DNA from: Osedax fenrisi
Lineage: Eukaryota; Annelida; Polychaeta; Sabellida; Siboglinidae
Assembly (NCBI GenBank): GCA_964019155.1
Contig: OZ025239.1
Location: forward strand, 75,538,394-75,602,393
Direction: 5' to 3'
DNA length: 64,000 nt
Below the pieces are notes generated by a model. The model worked only from the letters and a program-made list of their open reading frames with translations. It made no database searches and had not been told where the DNA came from. Of this stretch, positions 50,256-61,149 are shown in pieces (position 1 is the first letter of the stretch; each line of letters opens with the position of its first letter). Position numbers and translations under genes: made by a program.

Positions 50256-50334
50256 AAAGCGAGAATCTACAGTCAGCATACATTCGGCGGAGAGATAGCA
50301 TCCCATTGGACGATGACTTCACAACCTCTCGCAA
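50256..50334 (+). CDS. Piezo: Piezo exon 27 (residues 1132-1157)
   Basis: Acceptor cccgtatag|A, donor CGCAA|gtttgt. Encodes a charged linker (ESENLQSAYIRRRD and PLDDDF) leading into the SYLD motif of exon 28. Phase 1 in and 2 out fits both neighbours. The next intron holds a 350-bp palindrome. Confidence 0.88.
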
Positions 50335-50579
50335 GTTTGTGTCGCACCTTATGTGTCAATGTGTCATGTGTCATGTATCGTTGTGTCATGTGTCATGATG
50401 TCAATATTCATCTCTTTCTGCTATATGTACACTTTCTATAATCAATATTCATATCCTAATTTATATATTATAATATAAAATAATAGTTGTTTTTCAGTAG
50501 GCACTGTGATGATGATTCTATATATAGATTATTTCATATGTTTACAATAAGGTGCTCTATCTTATTCTTCAATTGATAA

Positions 50580-50930
50580 ATTTATATATTTATTTCCTAT
50601 TTATTTATACATGTCATATAACTTGAAATATTTATTTAATTATTACATTTTTATATATTTTATATTAATATATAATATAATTAATTATATACAAGTAAAT
50701 TGATAAATATAAAATACTTTAAATATAAAGATAATAAATTATTTTTAATACAATTAATTATGAAAAATAATTTATTATCTTTATATTTAAAGTATTTTAT
50801 ATTTATAAATTTACTTGTATATAATTAATTATATTATATATTAATATAAAATATATAAAAATGTAATAATTAAATAAATATTTCAAGTTATATGACATGT
50901 ATAAATAAATAGGAAATAAATATATAAATA
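50580..50930. repeat. 350-bp near-perfect palindrome (intron 27)
   Basis: Arms of about 165-168 bp (landmarks tatttatttcctatttattt, tcatataacttgaaatatt, aaatataaagataataaatt) separated by about 16 bp centred near 50755. Only one or two mismatches were noticed by eye. Confidence 0.92.
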
Positions 50931-50934
50931 GAAA

Positions 50935-52030
50935 ACAAGATTCAGCTGTAAATTTGATAATTAAATTGGAGTTTTTATAAAAGTTGTAATAAATAGAGAC
51001 ATGGTTAATTTGATTTATCTGCTATATTTATTGTATATTGTTATCATTAACAAAACACCATCTACTGAATGTTGATAATTTAAATAGATATAATATATTT
51101 AAATATAGATTTTAATTATCTAACAACGATCTTAACGATTCATAAAATTACTATGATTATTTAATTATGATAAACTAATTTAATATGGAAAAATATCTAT
51201 TTATATATATATTACATATCTTTAAAATGCTTATTTTAAGCTGTACGTTATTAAAAGTTTGGTTTATATATAATTTTAAAGATAATATTTTATATTTAAA
51301 ATATCAAATAAAAAACGACATGTAAATTAATTTTATTCGTAATTTCCACTATGCCATAAATTAATATATAACAACATATTATATAATAAATATAAAAGAT
51401 AGCAAGATTATAATGTCAATACCTCCTATAACTTCAGGCCCAAACATATAATTAACATAGATGAGAGGCCATGGATTTGTAAACAAACTCGCATTTTTAA
51501 TGTAAATAAAAAAAATATTATAATAAATTATCATTTAAGGATACAAGTTCTGAATGCATTCGGTTCAATGTATTTAAATAATATAAATTAAATATATACC
51601 ATATCAATATAATAACTACTTTTAATATACAATTTAAATTTATGAGTGATATTATTTGATTATATTGTATCATGATTTAATCATAATAATGCTAATTTAT
51701 ATTTATTAATTATAAATAAAGGTATATTCATATAAAAAAGACATATAAAAGAAGTAATTAATGAAAAAATATGTGGCCTCTCGTTTTTTAAATTTATATT
51801 TTTTTCATTCTGTGTTCATACCTGAGGTTATAGGAGGTCTTGATAATGTATTCTATGTCATACTTGATGAATCACTCAAAAAGAACATAACCTTATGATG
51901 TCTAATACCTAGCTATATTTTACAAAATGTTAAATTTGTTAAATAATAAAGATTAAAACAACTATTACAAAAGGTATAATACACTATTACTAAGATTAAA
52001 AAAAAGCACCCCTCCCTCTCCTCCTCACAG
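50935..52030. other. Rest of intron 27, AT-rich, no gene recognised
   Basis: A pair of related phrases (acctcctataacttcaggcc at 51420 and acctgaggttataggaggt at 51822, inverted) may be the ends of an undescribed element of about 420 bp; otherwise nothing seen. Confidence 0.35.
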
Positions 52031-52216
52031 TTCCTACCTCGACTACATAAAAGCTGCGGTGTTCCAGGACATGTTCTGGGTGACGTTATTCTTTGTGTTC
52101 ATAGCCGGCGCCACGCACATCAGTATCTTCTGCATGGGCTATCTGATTGGCTGCTTCGTTCTGCTGTGGCTCGGTCAGGAGTTGTTGACGCGACCTCTCT
52201 CCGTCGTCATACGAAT
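52031..52216 (+). CDS. Piezo: Piezo exon 28 (residues 1158-1219)
   Basis: Acceptor cctcacag|T, donor CGAAT|gttagc. Encodes SYLDYIKAAVFQDMFWV, FVFIAGATHISIFCMGYLI and LLWLGQELL, matching the very conserved Piezo stretch 'C-SYLD--K-AVFRY-FW......TGATRISIF-LGYL'. A diverged second copy of the exon end and donor lies about 260 bp downstream. Confidence 0.97.
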
Positions 52217-52640
52217 GTTAGCCCCGCCCCCTCACGCATATCCACGCCCCCTCACGCATAGCCACGCCCCCTTCACCTATAGCCACGCCCCTCACCCATA
52301 GCCACACCTGTCACCCATTACCACGCCCCTCACCCATAGCCACACCCCTCACCCATAACCACGCCCCTAACACATAGCCACGCCCCTATATAGATCCTAC
52401 TTATCCTACATACACACTCTCCTACACTGAAGTTGTTTTCTTACATAGGAGTTAATCCTCCGTCGTTATTAGAATGTTAGCCCCGCCCCCCCAAGCCACT
52501 CCACCTATATAGCCCCGCCTCTCCAGGCCACTCCATCTATATAGCCCCGCTTCTCCCAGGTCACTGTCACACCCTATATGCCCCACCCCCTCCAGGCCAC
52601 CGTAGCAACCTATATATCCCACACTCACACCTCCTTCACT
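52217..52640. repeat. Intron 28: CCACGCCCCTCACCCATAG arrays and duplicated donor
   Basis: About ten units of an 18-21-bp C-rich repeat after the donor (52217-52387), then a diverged copy of the exon 28 end plus donor (about 52450-52490), then a second C-rich array to the exon 29 acceptor. Confidence 0.85.
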
Positions 52641-52647
52641 ATCGCAG

Positions 52648-52705
52648 GTGGTCGTTCCTGCTCGGATATAACTTCTTTGTGATTCTGTCGAAGTGTATCC
52701 TTCAG
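52648..52705 (+). CDS. Piezo: Piezo exon 29 (residues 1220-1239)
   Basis: Acceptor tatcgcag|G, donor CTTCAG|gtaata. Encodes WSFLLGYNFFVILSKCIL, matching 'W..LI.YN..VI..K..L'. Confidence 0.94.
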
Positions 52706-53156
52706 GTAATAATCGCTATCTGCTCTCAACCAATCAGAGGGGCTGCAGCGAACACTTGCCCCCTCAACACATCGCGAGCTCCTGTATGCTGATATTCATT
52801 CCTATTCGAAGTAGCACGAGCTATCTCCGCTACTGAACACTAATTATAGTATTAAGCTTTTTAAGGATAACGCAATTAAATATTAAAACAGTAAAATTGT
52901 AATAAAAAGATATGATTTCAATATAGAAAATAGTATAAAATTGCATTACGAAACAACGATTTTACACCGAATAATTAAATAAAGTAATAGATACATTACA
53001 TTATTAATAGATAATATTCTTTATAGCTCTTCATCTGCCCGCCATAACTATACGTCTTCTGTTGCCATGCATTTCTATCTTATCGCTACCTGATCACCTT
53101 ATCGTAACTAGATCGTTACCACCGGTTACCCCCACCCCAACCCCCCCCACCCCTAG

Positions 53157-53235
53157 ATTGTGGGCTGCGTATACATTGCTGAGCTAGCGGACAAGCAGTG
53201 CTGGATAGTGCAGATGTTCAGTATCACATGTCTTA
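53157..53235 (+). CDS. Piezo: Piezo exon 30 (residues 1240-1265)
   Basis: Acceptor cacccctag|A, donor CTTA|gtaaga. Encodes IVGCVYIAEL and CWIVQMFSITCL, matching 'LACVFVE......CW-IQLFSL-C'. Confidence 0.93.
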
Positions 53236-53576
53236 GTAAGAGTGGATACGTTGAAGGTTACCATACGACCTCTACTCTCTCTGTGTGTGACCTCTACTGA
53301 ACGATTCTTACCGTATCTGAACCACATAATAATACTACTTCACTTTATAATCGCGTTACGATAAAACTTTGATGGATATAATTGTTTAAGCACTTATAAT
53401 TATATTAATATGGATGTAATAACAATACCCTATTCTATTTAGAGGCTAAATAATGCCTTATTACAAATGTTTATGTACTGTTATTATATTAACTAATAAC
53501 AATGTTCTATATTGTGTGATATACACTGCTAATGCTGATAGTTATGCTATATACTACTACTACCTATTTACTTAAT

Positions 53577-53820
53577 TATATAAACACCACCACCTCAACA
53601 CCACTTATACACTACTTTAACACCACTTCAAACCCTTACTTCTACACCACCTCAACACAACTTCTACACCACCTCAACACAACTTCAACACCACCTCAAC
53701 ACCACTTTACACCACCTCAACACAACTTCAACACAACTTCTACACCACCTCAATACAACTTCTACACCACCTCAACACAACCTCAACACCACCTCAACAT
53801 CACTTCAATACCTTACTTAC
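53577..53820. repeat. ACCACCTCAACACAACTTCT array before exon 31
   Basis: Degenerate 12-18-bp units of accacctcaacac / acaacttctac, ending at the exon 31 acceptor. Purine-poor on the sense strand. Confidence 0.88.
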
Positions 53821-53824
53821 ACAG

Positions 53825-53987
53825 ATTCCATAGATCTAGGGACGTGTTACCTGCAGGAAGACGCAGCGGGCTTGATATGGGACACCATATGTTTCATATT
53901 CCTAATGATGCAGCTAAGAGTCTACAAGAGCCACTACTTCCAGTATGTTGTCAATGACCTCAAGATTAGGAATAAACTAGCCACAAG
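53825..53987 (+). CDS. Piezo: Piezo exon 31 (residues 1266-1319)
   Basis: Acceptor cttacacag|A ending a CAACACCACCT array, donor CACAAG|gttagc. Encodes CYLQEDAAGLIWDTICFIFL and RVYKSHYFQYVV, matching 'C.LP..EAGIIWDS.CF.FLL.Q.R.F.S.Y'. Confidence 0.96.
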
Positions 53988-54718
53988 GTTAGCAGCGCAA
54001 TGATTATAGAATGTTTGCAATGTTATGCGTAATATCACTGACCATAGGCTTACCAGACTGAATCAATTTCTATATTTAAATACAATCTCCTTATCTACCT
54101 TATTTCAAAATGTTGATAATATAATGCTAAATATTGAAAAAAAAATATGTGTATATATATACTTACATATGTGTATACATAATTACAACTCCTGTAGCTC
54201 CCATAATATAAATTTCTTAAATGTAATAAGATATTCTAAATTAACGTTTTTATTTATAATTAAATATATAAGTTTAAATGCGTAATAGTCTAAACACTCT
54301 AAGCATATTATTAAATATTATTTAGTGTAGAATGAAAATCCAAACAATACTAATGTAATCATTAAATCATATAGCACTAAACGATTTCAATACAAAAACT
54401 CTAATAGTTTTACAGATTATATTAATATATAGTCAAATTTTAATAAATAACTGATATTTATATATGAAAATAATACAAAATATGAAAATAATATAATTTA
54501 TACAATAATCATACCTCTATCCCTAGATTTATTTGAATTTAACATATTATCTTTATTTGAATTTAACATATTATCTTTATTTGAATGTAATCCATACTAA
54601 TAATTATTGAATATTTAATATTTGTTCACATATTCACAATTATAAATCAATAGTTTTAAAATACCCCGATCGTATATATCAGAGAACAGCGTATCACATG
54701 ATATCGTTTGATTGACAG

Positions 54719-54885
54719 GGGGGCGGACCTCATCAACATGGCGCTGATCAACTCCGTGGAGAGACGCCGTAAGGAGGAGGAGATAGGCCTCGCTAAGGTC
54801 AAGGACAAGATGGAACGCATCAAGTTACGCCAGGAGAGACTGCACGAGAGGGTCGAGCTTAACCAGACTGACGATCACTTCGTGG
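54719..54885 (+). CDS. Piezo: Piezo exon 32 (residues 1320-1375), beam helix
   Basis: Acceptor attgacag|G, donor GTGG|gttagc. Encodes ADLINMALINSVERRRKEEE followed by KVKDKMERIKLRQER, a long charged amphipathic helix. This matches the intracellular beam that couples the blade to the pore in known Piezo structures. The intron begins with a 40-bp tandem repeat whose units start at the splice donor. Confidence 0.95.
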
Positions 54886-55003
54886 GTTAGCCTTACCCCC
54901 CCCTGTCACTTACTGTTACTACAGGGTTAGCCTTACCCCCCCCTGTCACTTACTGCTACTACAGGGTTAGCCTTACCCCCCCCTGTCACTTACTGCTACT
55001 ACA
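54884..55003 (+). repeat. 40-bp tandem repeat x3 overlapping the exon 32 splice donor
   Basis: Units start gggttagccttaccc and end tgctactaca at 54884, 54924 and 54964. The first unit overlaps the exon 32 donor. Each unit therefore carries a donor (gttagc) and, at its junction with the next, an acceptor-like tactacag. A diverged fourth relative is at 56324-56361, beyond the TTAA element. Confidence 0.93.
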
Positions 55004-55015
55004 GCTTATCATTAA

Positions 55016-56284
55016 GGGCACCCGGCACTCGTAAAAATAACGAAAAAAAATAATTCTGAGATTTTTTTATTATGATTTATTTATAATATTTTAAATATTA
55101 TCTTTAAAATGGTACCAAAATGGTGTGTTTACGTAAAATAAAAGATATAAAAAGAAGTATTTTAAAACACCTATAAAAAAGTAAATACAATAATTATTTT
55201 AAAATATTTTAAAATTATTAAATTTATTCGTAACCTTCGCAAAATGCATATTTTTACGAGATTATATGATCAAATTTAAAAATTTAAAGACTGAATCAAA
55301 GATTATTATATGATATATTAGTGTATAGGTGGCGCTTTTGTTATGAAATATTAGAATTTTGACAGGTTGCATTCTTTTTAGAATTACATCGCTGTCTTTT
55401 TAGAATTACATCATTATATATTTAGTTATGTATATTCATTTTAGTATTGTGCATAATTTATATTATTTATCGTTATATATATATATATATATATTCATTT
55501 TATATTTAGTTATATATATTCATTTTAGAATTGTGCATAATTTATATTATTTATCGTTATATATATATATATATATTCATTTTATATTTAGTTATATATA
55601 TTCATTTTAGTATTGTGCATAATTTATAATTATATATATATTTTTCATTTTAGTATTGTCTATAATGTATGTATCATATATAAGTTTATTATTCATATAT
55701 ATTATATAAATTATACAATTTATACTCAATATGCATAACATATACAGTGTATATTATACACTAATGCATTACTTTTATATATTTATATATATATCAATAA
55801 AATGTAATAACATATATAAAAAATCTTATTTATTTACAATATCAATGCAATTTATTTATGAAAACTTTAAACTTTATTTACACAAAATAATTATAATTGC
55901 CAATTCTGTTCACTATAATTCTAATTACTTTTGTTATAATACATTATTTTATTTTATTTTTTGTACACTATATTCATAATATATGTAGCATTATGGTGTA
56001 CTTGTCATTTATATAGTTATGTATATATAATTATATCAAAAATAACATATTAGTCATTTTTTTTAGATTTTTGTTAATTTTTTTTTTGTCGTCTAAAATT
56101 ATATGTATACCATCTAGAAAATTAAAAATCATTACGTCTACTACAAGTATCAGATTAATTACTATAATAATAAAAAAAAATTAAATAATTTTAATAAATA
56201 TTACTAAGTGATTTAAGTTTTAAAAAGTTAAAAAAACTTTTTCGTATCTTTTACATGTAACTGAATCACGAGTGCCGGGTGCCC
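55016..56284. mobile_element. 1.27-kb TTAA-flanked non-autonomous transposon (intron 32)
   Basis: Perfect inverted ends GGGCACCCGGCACTCGT, flanked by TTAA (55012-55015, 56285-56288). Interior AT-rich, with about four units of a 65-75-bp repeat (ttcattttagtattgtgcataattt type, 55430-55665) and no transposase. TTAA with 5'-GGG ends fits Kolobok; piggyBac normally has pyrimidine 5' ends. Confidence 0.82.
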
Positions 56285-56484
56285 TTAAGTTAAGGCCTTA
56301 CTAGCTAATATTCACCTGAAGTGGGTTAGGCTTACCCCCCATCAGGTACAGCTACTGCAGCGTATCTTCTAGCTAATAAATCGATAATGCGCTAATTTTT
56401 ATATCGCTGTCCACGATTGTAAGTTGCCATCATCCCCATCTATAGCACCACTATTAGCACGCTCCGACCCATTGCGACCCTACA

Positions 56485-56636
56485 CTCACCCCTACTAACC
56501 TCCCACACCCCCACACCCCCTACTAACCCCCCACACCCCCTATTAACCCCCTACACCCCCCCACACCCCCTATTAACCCCCTACACCCCCTAATAACCCC
56601 CCACACCCCCCATTAACCCCCTACTAAACCCCACTA
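56485..56636. repeat. CCCCCACACCCCCTATTAA array before exon 33
   Basis: About 8 units of 13-25 bp, C-rich, ending at the exon 33 acceptor. Confidence 0.88.
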
Positions 56637-56637
56637 G

Positions 56638-56775
56638 TGATAAGATCCGGCGACTACTACATGTTCGAGGACGAAGACGACATGGATATCATCTCTCTGG
56701 ACAACGACGATAAGCACATCTCTAAGACTGACCTGTCCTCCAGTATTAACGACCTGCCTACCACCAGCTTCCAAG
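56638..56775 (+). CDS. Piezo: Piezo exon 33 (residues 1376-1421)
   Basis: Acceptor cccactag|T after a CCCCCTATTAA array, donor CCAAG|gttatc. Encodes VIRSGDYYMFEDEDDMD, matching 'HSGDYFLFESDSEEE' after the beam, then an acidic Ser-rich region. Confidence 0.94.
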
Positions 56776-57117
56776 GTTATCCGGTGTACCACTCCCGAGG
56801 TCATCCTCTTCCAGTATCTTCCCTAAGTGCCCCTGTATCTTATAGTGCGTGCATCTCGTGAAAGTAATTTAAACCCAGTTCACCATTGATTCTGACCTAT
56901 TTCGTATGCGTATCATACATGTATATTACTACATACTTATTATGCTATTAGACATGGTATGATATACTATTAGTATTACTGCAATTCATAACTGCTAAGT
57001 AATGTTGGGATCCCATGATCTATGCAGCAAGCACATGCATCTAGTAAGTTAACAACATATCTAAGCAGGGGCATTACATCTCCTCTCATCATCATCAACT
57101 ATATCATCCTCTTTCAG

Positions 57118-57239
57118 AAGATGCGAAGAGAGTAGACGAAGAAGATGAAAACAATGAAATCGTAGGTCCCCTGCAGATCATAAACCTGACGATCAAGAAG
57201 GGAACCAAGCAAGCCCTGGACGCAGTTAAACTTCAGGAG
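57118..57239 (+). CDS. Piezo: Piezo exon 34 (residues 1422-1462)
   Basis: Acceptor cctctttcag|A, donor CAGGAG|gttagt. Encodes an acidic stretch (RVDEEDENNE) and QIINLTIKKGTKQALDAVK, in the disordered intracellular region after the beam. Low sequence conservation; supported by splice sites and phase. Confidence 0.86.
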
Positions 57240-57366
57240 GTTAGTCACCCCGCAGTAGTCACTCTTTATATCTGTATATACGTAACATTACTTACGGGTT
57301 CCATCGTACGCTTCACGTAAGAGTTACTTTAGCCACCTCACAACTAATACTTACAATGTTGTGTAG

Positions 57367-57433
57367 GACGAGGATACTAAAGACGGCACATCTTTAGAGG
57401 AACAAACAACGATACCAGAAGATACCGAGATAG
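57367..57433 (+). CDS. Piezo: Piezo exon 35 (residues 1463-1484)
   Basis: Acceptor tgtgtag|G, donor GATAG|gtttag. Encodes a short acidic linker (DEDTKDGTSLEEQTT). Phase 0 in and 1 out fits both sides. Confidence 0.8.
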
Positions 57434-57619
57434 GTTTAGTCCATCACACCATAATCTATATATACCTGTCACATACATACATACGCACATCTATAAACAC
57501 ACACGTATATACTCTGACACACCCACAAACACACACACATATACACATACTCTCACATACCAAATAACTTCTCTTTCTATCACACCCACACCCTCTGACA
57601 CCCTCTCGTCGACCAATAG

Positions 57620-57789
57620 AATCGTGCGGCACAAGGATAATGAACTCGCTGAAGGTGACCTGGGCCGTGGTAGGGGGCAGTATCGACGTAGCTGTCAGAC
57701 GTCTTAACTCTTTCTCTTCGCGATATCGTCGCATCATACGAGTGCTAGACGAGGAGAAGAGGAGGGAGAAGGAAAAGCTTTCTGTTGAG
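57620..57789 (+). CDS. Piezo: Piezo exon 36 (residues 1485-1541)
   Basis: Acceptor accaatag|A, donor GTTGAG|gtatta. Encodes RIMNSLKVTWAVVGGSIDVA, RRLNSFSSRYRRI and EEKRREKEKL, matching the 'LW...QALVDELTRWL..FT..H....VL..ER' region of Piezo. Confidence 0.93.
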
Positions 57790-57956
57790 GTATTAGTAGT
57801 TGTATTAGCCGCGTCTAGTATTACCTCTAGCCCTATCTATACCTATAACTACCCCTAAATACATCTAACTACCCCTATATATACCTATAACTACACCTAA
57901 ATACATCTAACTGCCGTAAGAGAGTGTTTACTTAACTTAACTACCTATATTTGTAG

Positions 57957-58009
57957 AACGCGGAGAGTCGACTTAGATCTCACAGAAGAACTCAGAGTGA
58001 CCCTGATCA
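57957..58009 (+). CDS. Piezo: Piezo exon 37 (residues 1542-1558)
   Basis: Acceptor atttgtag|A, donor GATCA|gttagt. Encodes a basic linker, NAESRLRSHRRTQSDP. Small and not conserved; accepted because phases (0 in, 2 out) join exons 36 and 38 without a stop. Confidence 0.75.
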
Positions 58010-58212
58010 GTTAGTCACCTCCTCCACCTCCTCCTCTTCCTCCTCCTCCTCCTCCTCCTCCTCCTCTCTCTACTCTCATTGGTCAGCTATCTGACCTCAT
58101 GAACCCTTTGTTTATGCCGTAATCACCTAGCTTATAAGTTAATTACCATCTTTCATCACTTATACACTAATTTATAAATACATTATAATATATGTTCTTT
58201 TCTTTCCTATAG

Positions 58213-58248
58213 CGCAAGAGATATCAGTCTACTACTGAATACCGACGA
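58213..58248 (+). CDS. Piezo: Piezo exon 38 (residues 1559-1570), 36-bp microexon
   Basis: Acceptor tttcctatag|C, donor GACGA|gtaagt, both strong. Encodes only ARDISLLLNTD. Phase 2 in and out, so skipping it would keep the frame; it is a candidate for alternative splicing. Confidence 0.72.
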
Positions 58249-58394
58249 GTAAGTATTCATAATCAATAGCGTAATTTAGTTTCATTTTGTTAATTCTTAA
58301 AATTATATAACATTATAAAGTATAATTTATAATTATTTAATGACTATATTACTTTACCCTTTTTACTCATCGCATATTCCTTATTTACTTATAG

Positions 58395-58503
58395 AGCGCA
58401 TGAACAAAATTGTAAATCTAAAGAAACAAAATTCCGTAAAAAGATGCCCCGAGTTTTACAACTATTATTAGCATTACTGGATGCAGGAATGTCTCACACA
58501 CAA
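58395..58503 (+). CDS. Piezo: Piezo exon 39 (residues 1571-1607)
   Basis: Acceptor cttatag|A, donor ACACAA|gttagt. Encodes a basic linker and RVLQLLLALLDAGMSHTQ, corresponding to 'RLLRAVY.C..AHSEL' just before the next Piezo helix. Confidence 0.9.
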
Positions 58504-59507
58504 GTTAGTCATTTCATTAATGGTCTAAATGTAAACAACAAGTAACATATATACGAATAACTATATTTATAAATATTACTTTGTATTAATATTATTATAA
58601 AATTGATTGATAACGAAAATGTACACCTAAGTATATCTCGCACTAAACGGCCGTAACATATCAATACAGAGGTCTACAATAAATGTATCCAGTGTTTTAA
58701 TTTATGCAATATTAGCACACAAAAAACTCCTACATAAGCTAGACATTTATAACTATAAAAACAAATGATATAAATTCATAAAATATAATATTTTATGAAA
58801 TGTGTATTTTATTATGAATTTTGATTTTTCTAAAAATGTTTAATAATACATATATAAATATTTCTATTTATATAACTACATATCCATATTAGAAAACAAG
58901 CTTACAAAGAGCTATATATCTTTTTTCTTAATCAACAAAATGATTAGTATATCTCCTAAACTGTGATCTCTGATACAAGTTGAACACTAGTGAGTATGAT
59001 ACAATAATTATTCTGATTTAAAATGCATTTTAAAATAAACGTATTATTTCTAATAATGTATACTTAGTGAGTATAAATAACAAGTTTTATATAATGTTAT
59101 TATATAAATGTAAATATACATAAATTATATACATATTATAAATATATAATATGTATTATATAAATATAATAAACAGCAACATTATTTAATATTTTATAAT
59201 TATCTATTTCATATTTATATTTTAACAAACAAAATATCTCTTTTAGAGCTCATAAAGCATATTTTGATATAAAAACATCACACAATATAAATAATATAAG
59301 TGAATCTAAATTTTATTTTTAAATCAGAAAAAATCAAATATTTAAATATTTCTACGCTGCACACCATCCCCTTAATAATCTTTACATATTCACATCGTGA
59401 TATTTAAATATCTGTACAATGTCATTCAGATCAGTTTATATTTGTAATCGAATTAATGTCCATCAACAGTAATCCATAGATAAACAGTGTATGAGTTAGT
59501 GTTGTTA
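58504..59507. other. Start of intron 39, AT-rich, no gene recognised
   Basis: Long AT-rich stretch with short TA palindromes; no coding signal. Confidence 0.5.
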
Positions 59508-59649
59508 GGGCGCGTGTTTACATCATCGTAGGCAACACGGTCTGTCACCACAGATTATAATCTACGACCGCCGCCATTGTGTCGTAGATGACGAAATATA
59601 CGAGTACGATTTATCAACGTAGATATCAGCCCTACATGTGAATACGCCC
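59508..59649. mobile_element. 142-bp MITE flanked by TTA (intron 39)
   Basis: Ends gggcgcgtgtttacatc and atgtgaatacgccc are imperfect inverted copies, flanked by TTA at 59505-59507 and 59650-59652. A 3-bp TTA duplication with a GGGC terminus suits PIF/Harbinger. Confidence 0.55.
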
Positions 59650-59727
59650 TTACCGTAAACATTTAGTGGTGCTACTAATTGTTTAGATTTATAGGTTTTT
59701 CATTTTCAGATCGTATACCATAATTAA

Positions 59728-60760
59728 GGGATCCCGCACATAACATGCCATTTGCCAATTTCGTGTATAAATAGATAGGAAAAACATAGGTCAACTAAAA
59801 AAAATAGAACTGATATTCTATTCATTCAATTGACCTTATTTTTTTTTATTGTATTCATAATATATACATGCATAGGAAAATAAAAATTTAATTTTAATAT
59901 TATTATTTATTATATTATATATATCTAAATTAAAAATTAGCGATACTAAAATTATGGTATTTCTATAGAAATTATCATTTTATACAATGACTACTATACA
60001 TTTTTTCAATTATCTCTCTATTTTACTATTCACATAAGTAAATTCTATATAAAGCAAAAAATGTAATATTATAATTATAATAGTTTTTATGTTCTATATG
60101 TTTGAATGCACATGAATGCACATGAATGCACATACCTAGCGCGAAATAATTATTCTGAGAAAACAGCGTTTGAAGTTTGACAGCATAAAAATGTAATATT
60201 GAATAGTATATAATAACATTATCTTATCAATTATCAATCATTCAGTAACTGACTCATATTATATCATATAAGAATATATATAAAGATAATATACTATAAT
60301 TCTTATCTTTGATAAATATACATAATTACTCTAGAAATAAAATAAAATGTGCATTATATTATTGAAAATATTTATATATAATTACAAAGTAATAATTCAA
60401 GCGTCTGTTTTCTGCCTTCTAATTGGACAGTAATATCACATGACTTTGTATTTATATAAATACAATAACAGACTAATTCAACATAAACAATCTACTTTTT
60501 ATTTTTTATAAATCTGCAAATTATAAGTTGTAAAACTTTATAAAATAAAATATACTAGTTGATTTCATTATAAATAAAATAATAAGCTACTTTTTTTTTA
60601 ATAGTATCATAAAAAAACACATTTTTATGCCATTTCTAGACTGAATTCATGTCTAATTTTTTTACAGATACTAAAAAACACTACAATAAGTATTTTTATT
60701 GAATGAAAGAAAATATGAAAATAAATAAATTATTATCACTTTAAAATGTGCGGGATCACC
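59728..60760. mobile_element. 1.03-kb TTAA-flanked non-autonomous transposon (intron 39)
   Basis: Inverted ends ggg-atcccgcaca / tgtgcgggatcacc (one indel), flanked by TTAA (59724-59727, 60761-60764). AT-rich interior with no transposase. Terminal sequence differs from the element at 55016. Confidence 0.68.
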
Positions 60761-60889
60761 TTAATAATTTAATAATAATAATAACCATAATCAATTAATT
60801 AATAGTAACTATAAGTGATAACTATAAGTGTCTGAGTCGAGCGTAACCCCGCCCTGCCCTCCCCTAACACCCCCCCCTTTACATAACAG

Positions 60890-61039
60890 TTGGTATGCTT
60901 CTTCGCGATGATAGTGAATCATCTCGCTAACGCCAGCCTCCTGTCAATCATCTACCCCTTCTCCGTGTTCCTGTGGGCGATGCTGTCAGTACCGCGCCCC
61001 GATAAGATCTACTGGGTGGTGATCATCACCTACACAGAG
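60890..61039 (+). CDS. Piezo: Piezo exon 40 (residues 1608-1657)
   Basis: Acceptor acataacag|T, donor ACAGAG|gtcaga. Encodes CFFAMIVNHLANASLLSII, FSVFLWAMLSVPRPDKIYW and VIITYTE, matching 'LVFLWAMLSIPRPSKRFW...I.FTE'. Confidence 0.97.
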
Positions 61040-61149
61040 GTCAGAGTTCAAACTTAACGCGCGACCTTTAAACCAAAACAGTAATAACCTTGGATTTCGC
61101 TGGGGTATCCTTATCAAAAGTGACTCGGTATGGCTTATGCTTTACTCCT

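Noticed and set aside
55016..56284. piggyBac assignment for the TTAA element
   Set aside because: TTAA is shared, but the ends start GGG; Kolobok fits better. Neither is proven without a transposase.
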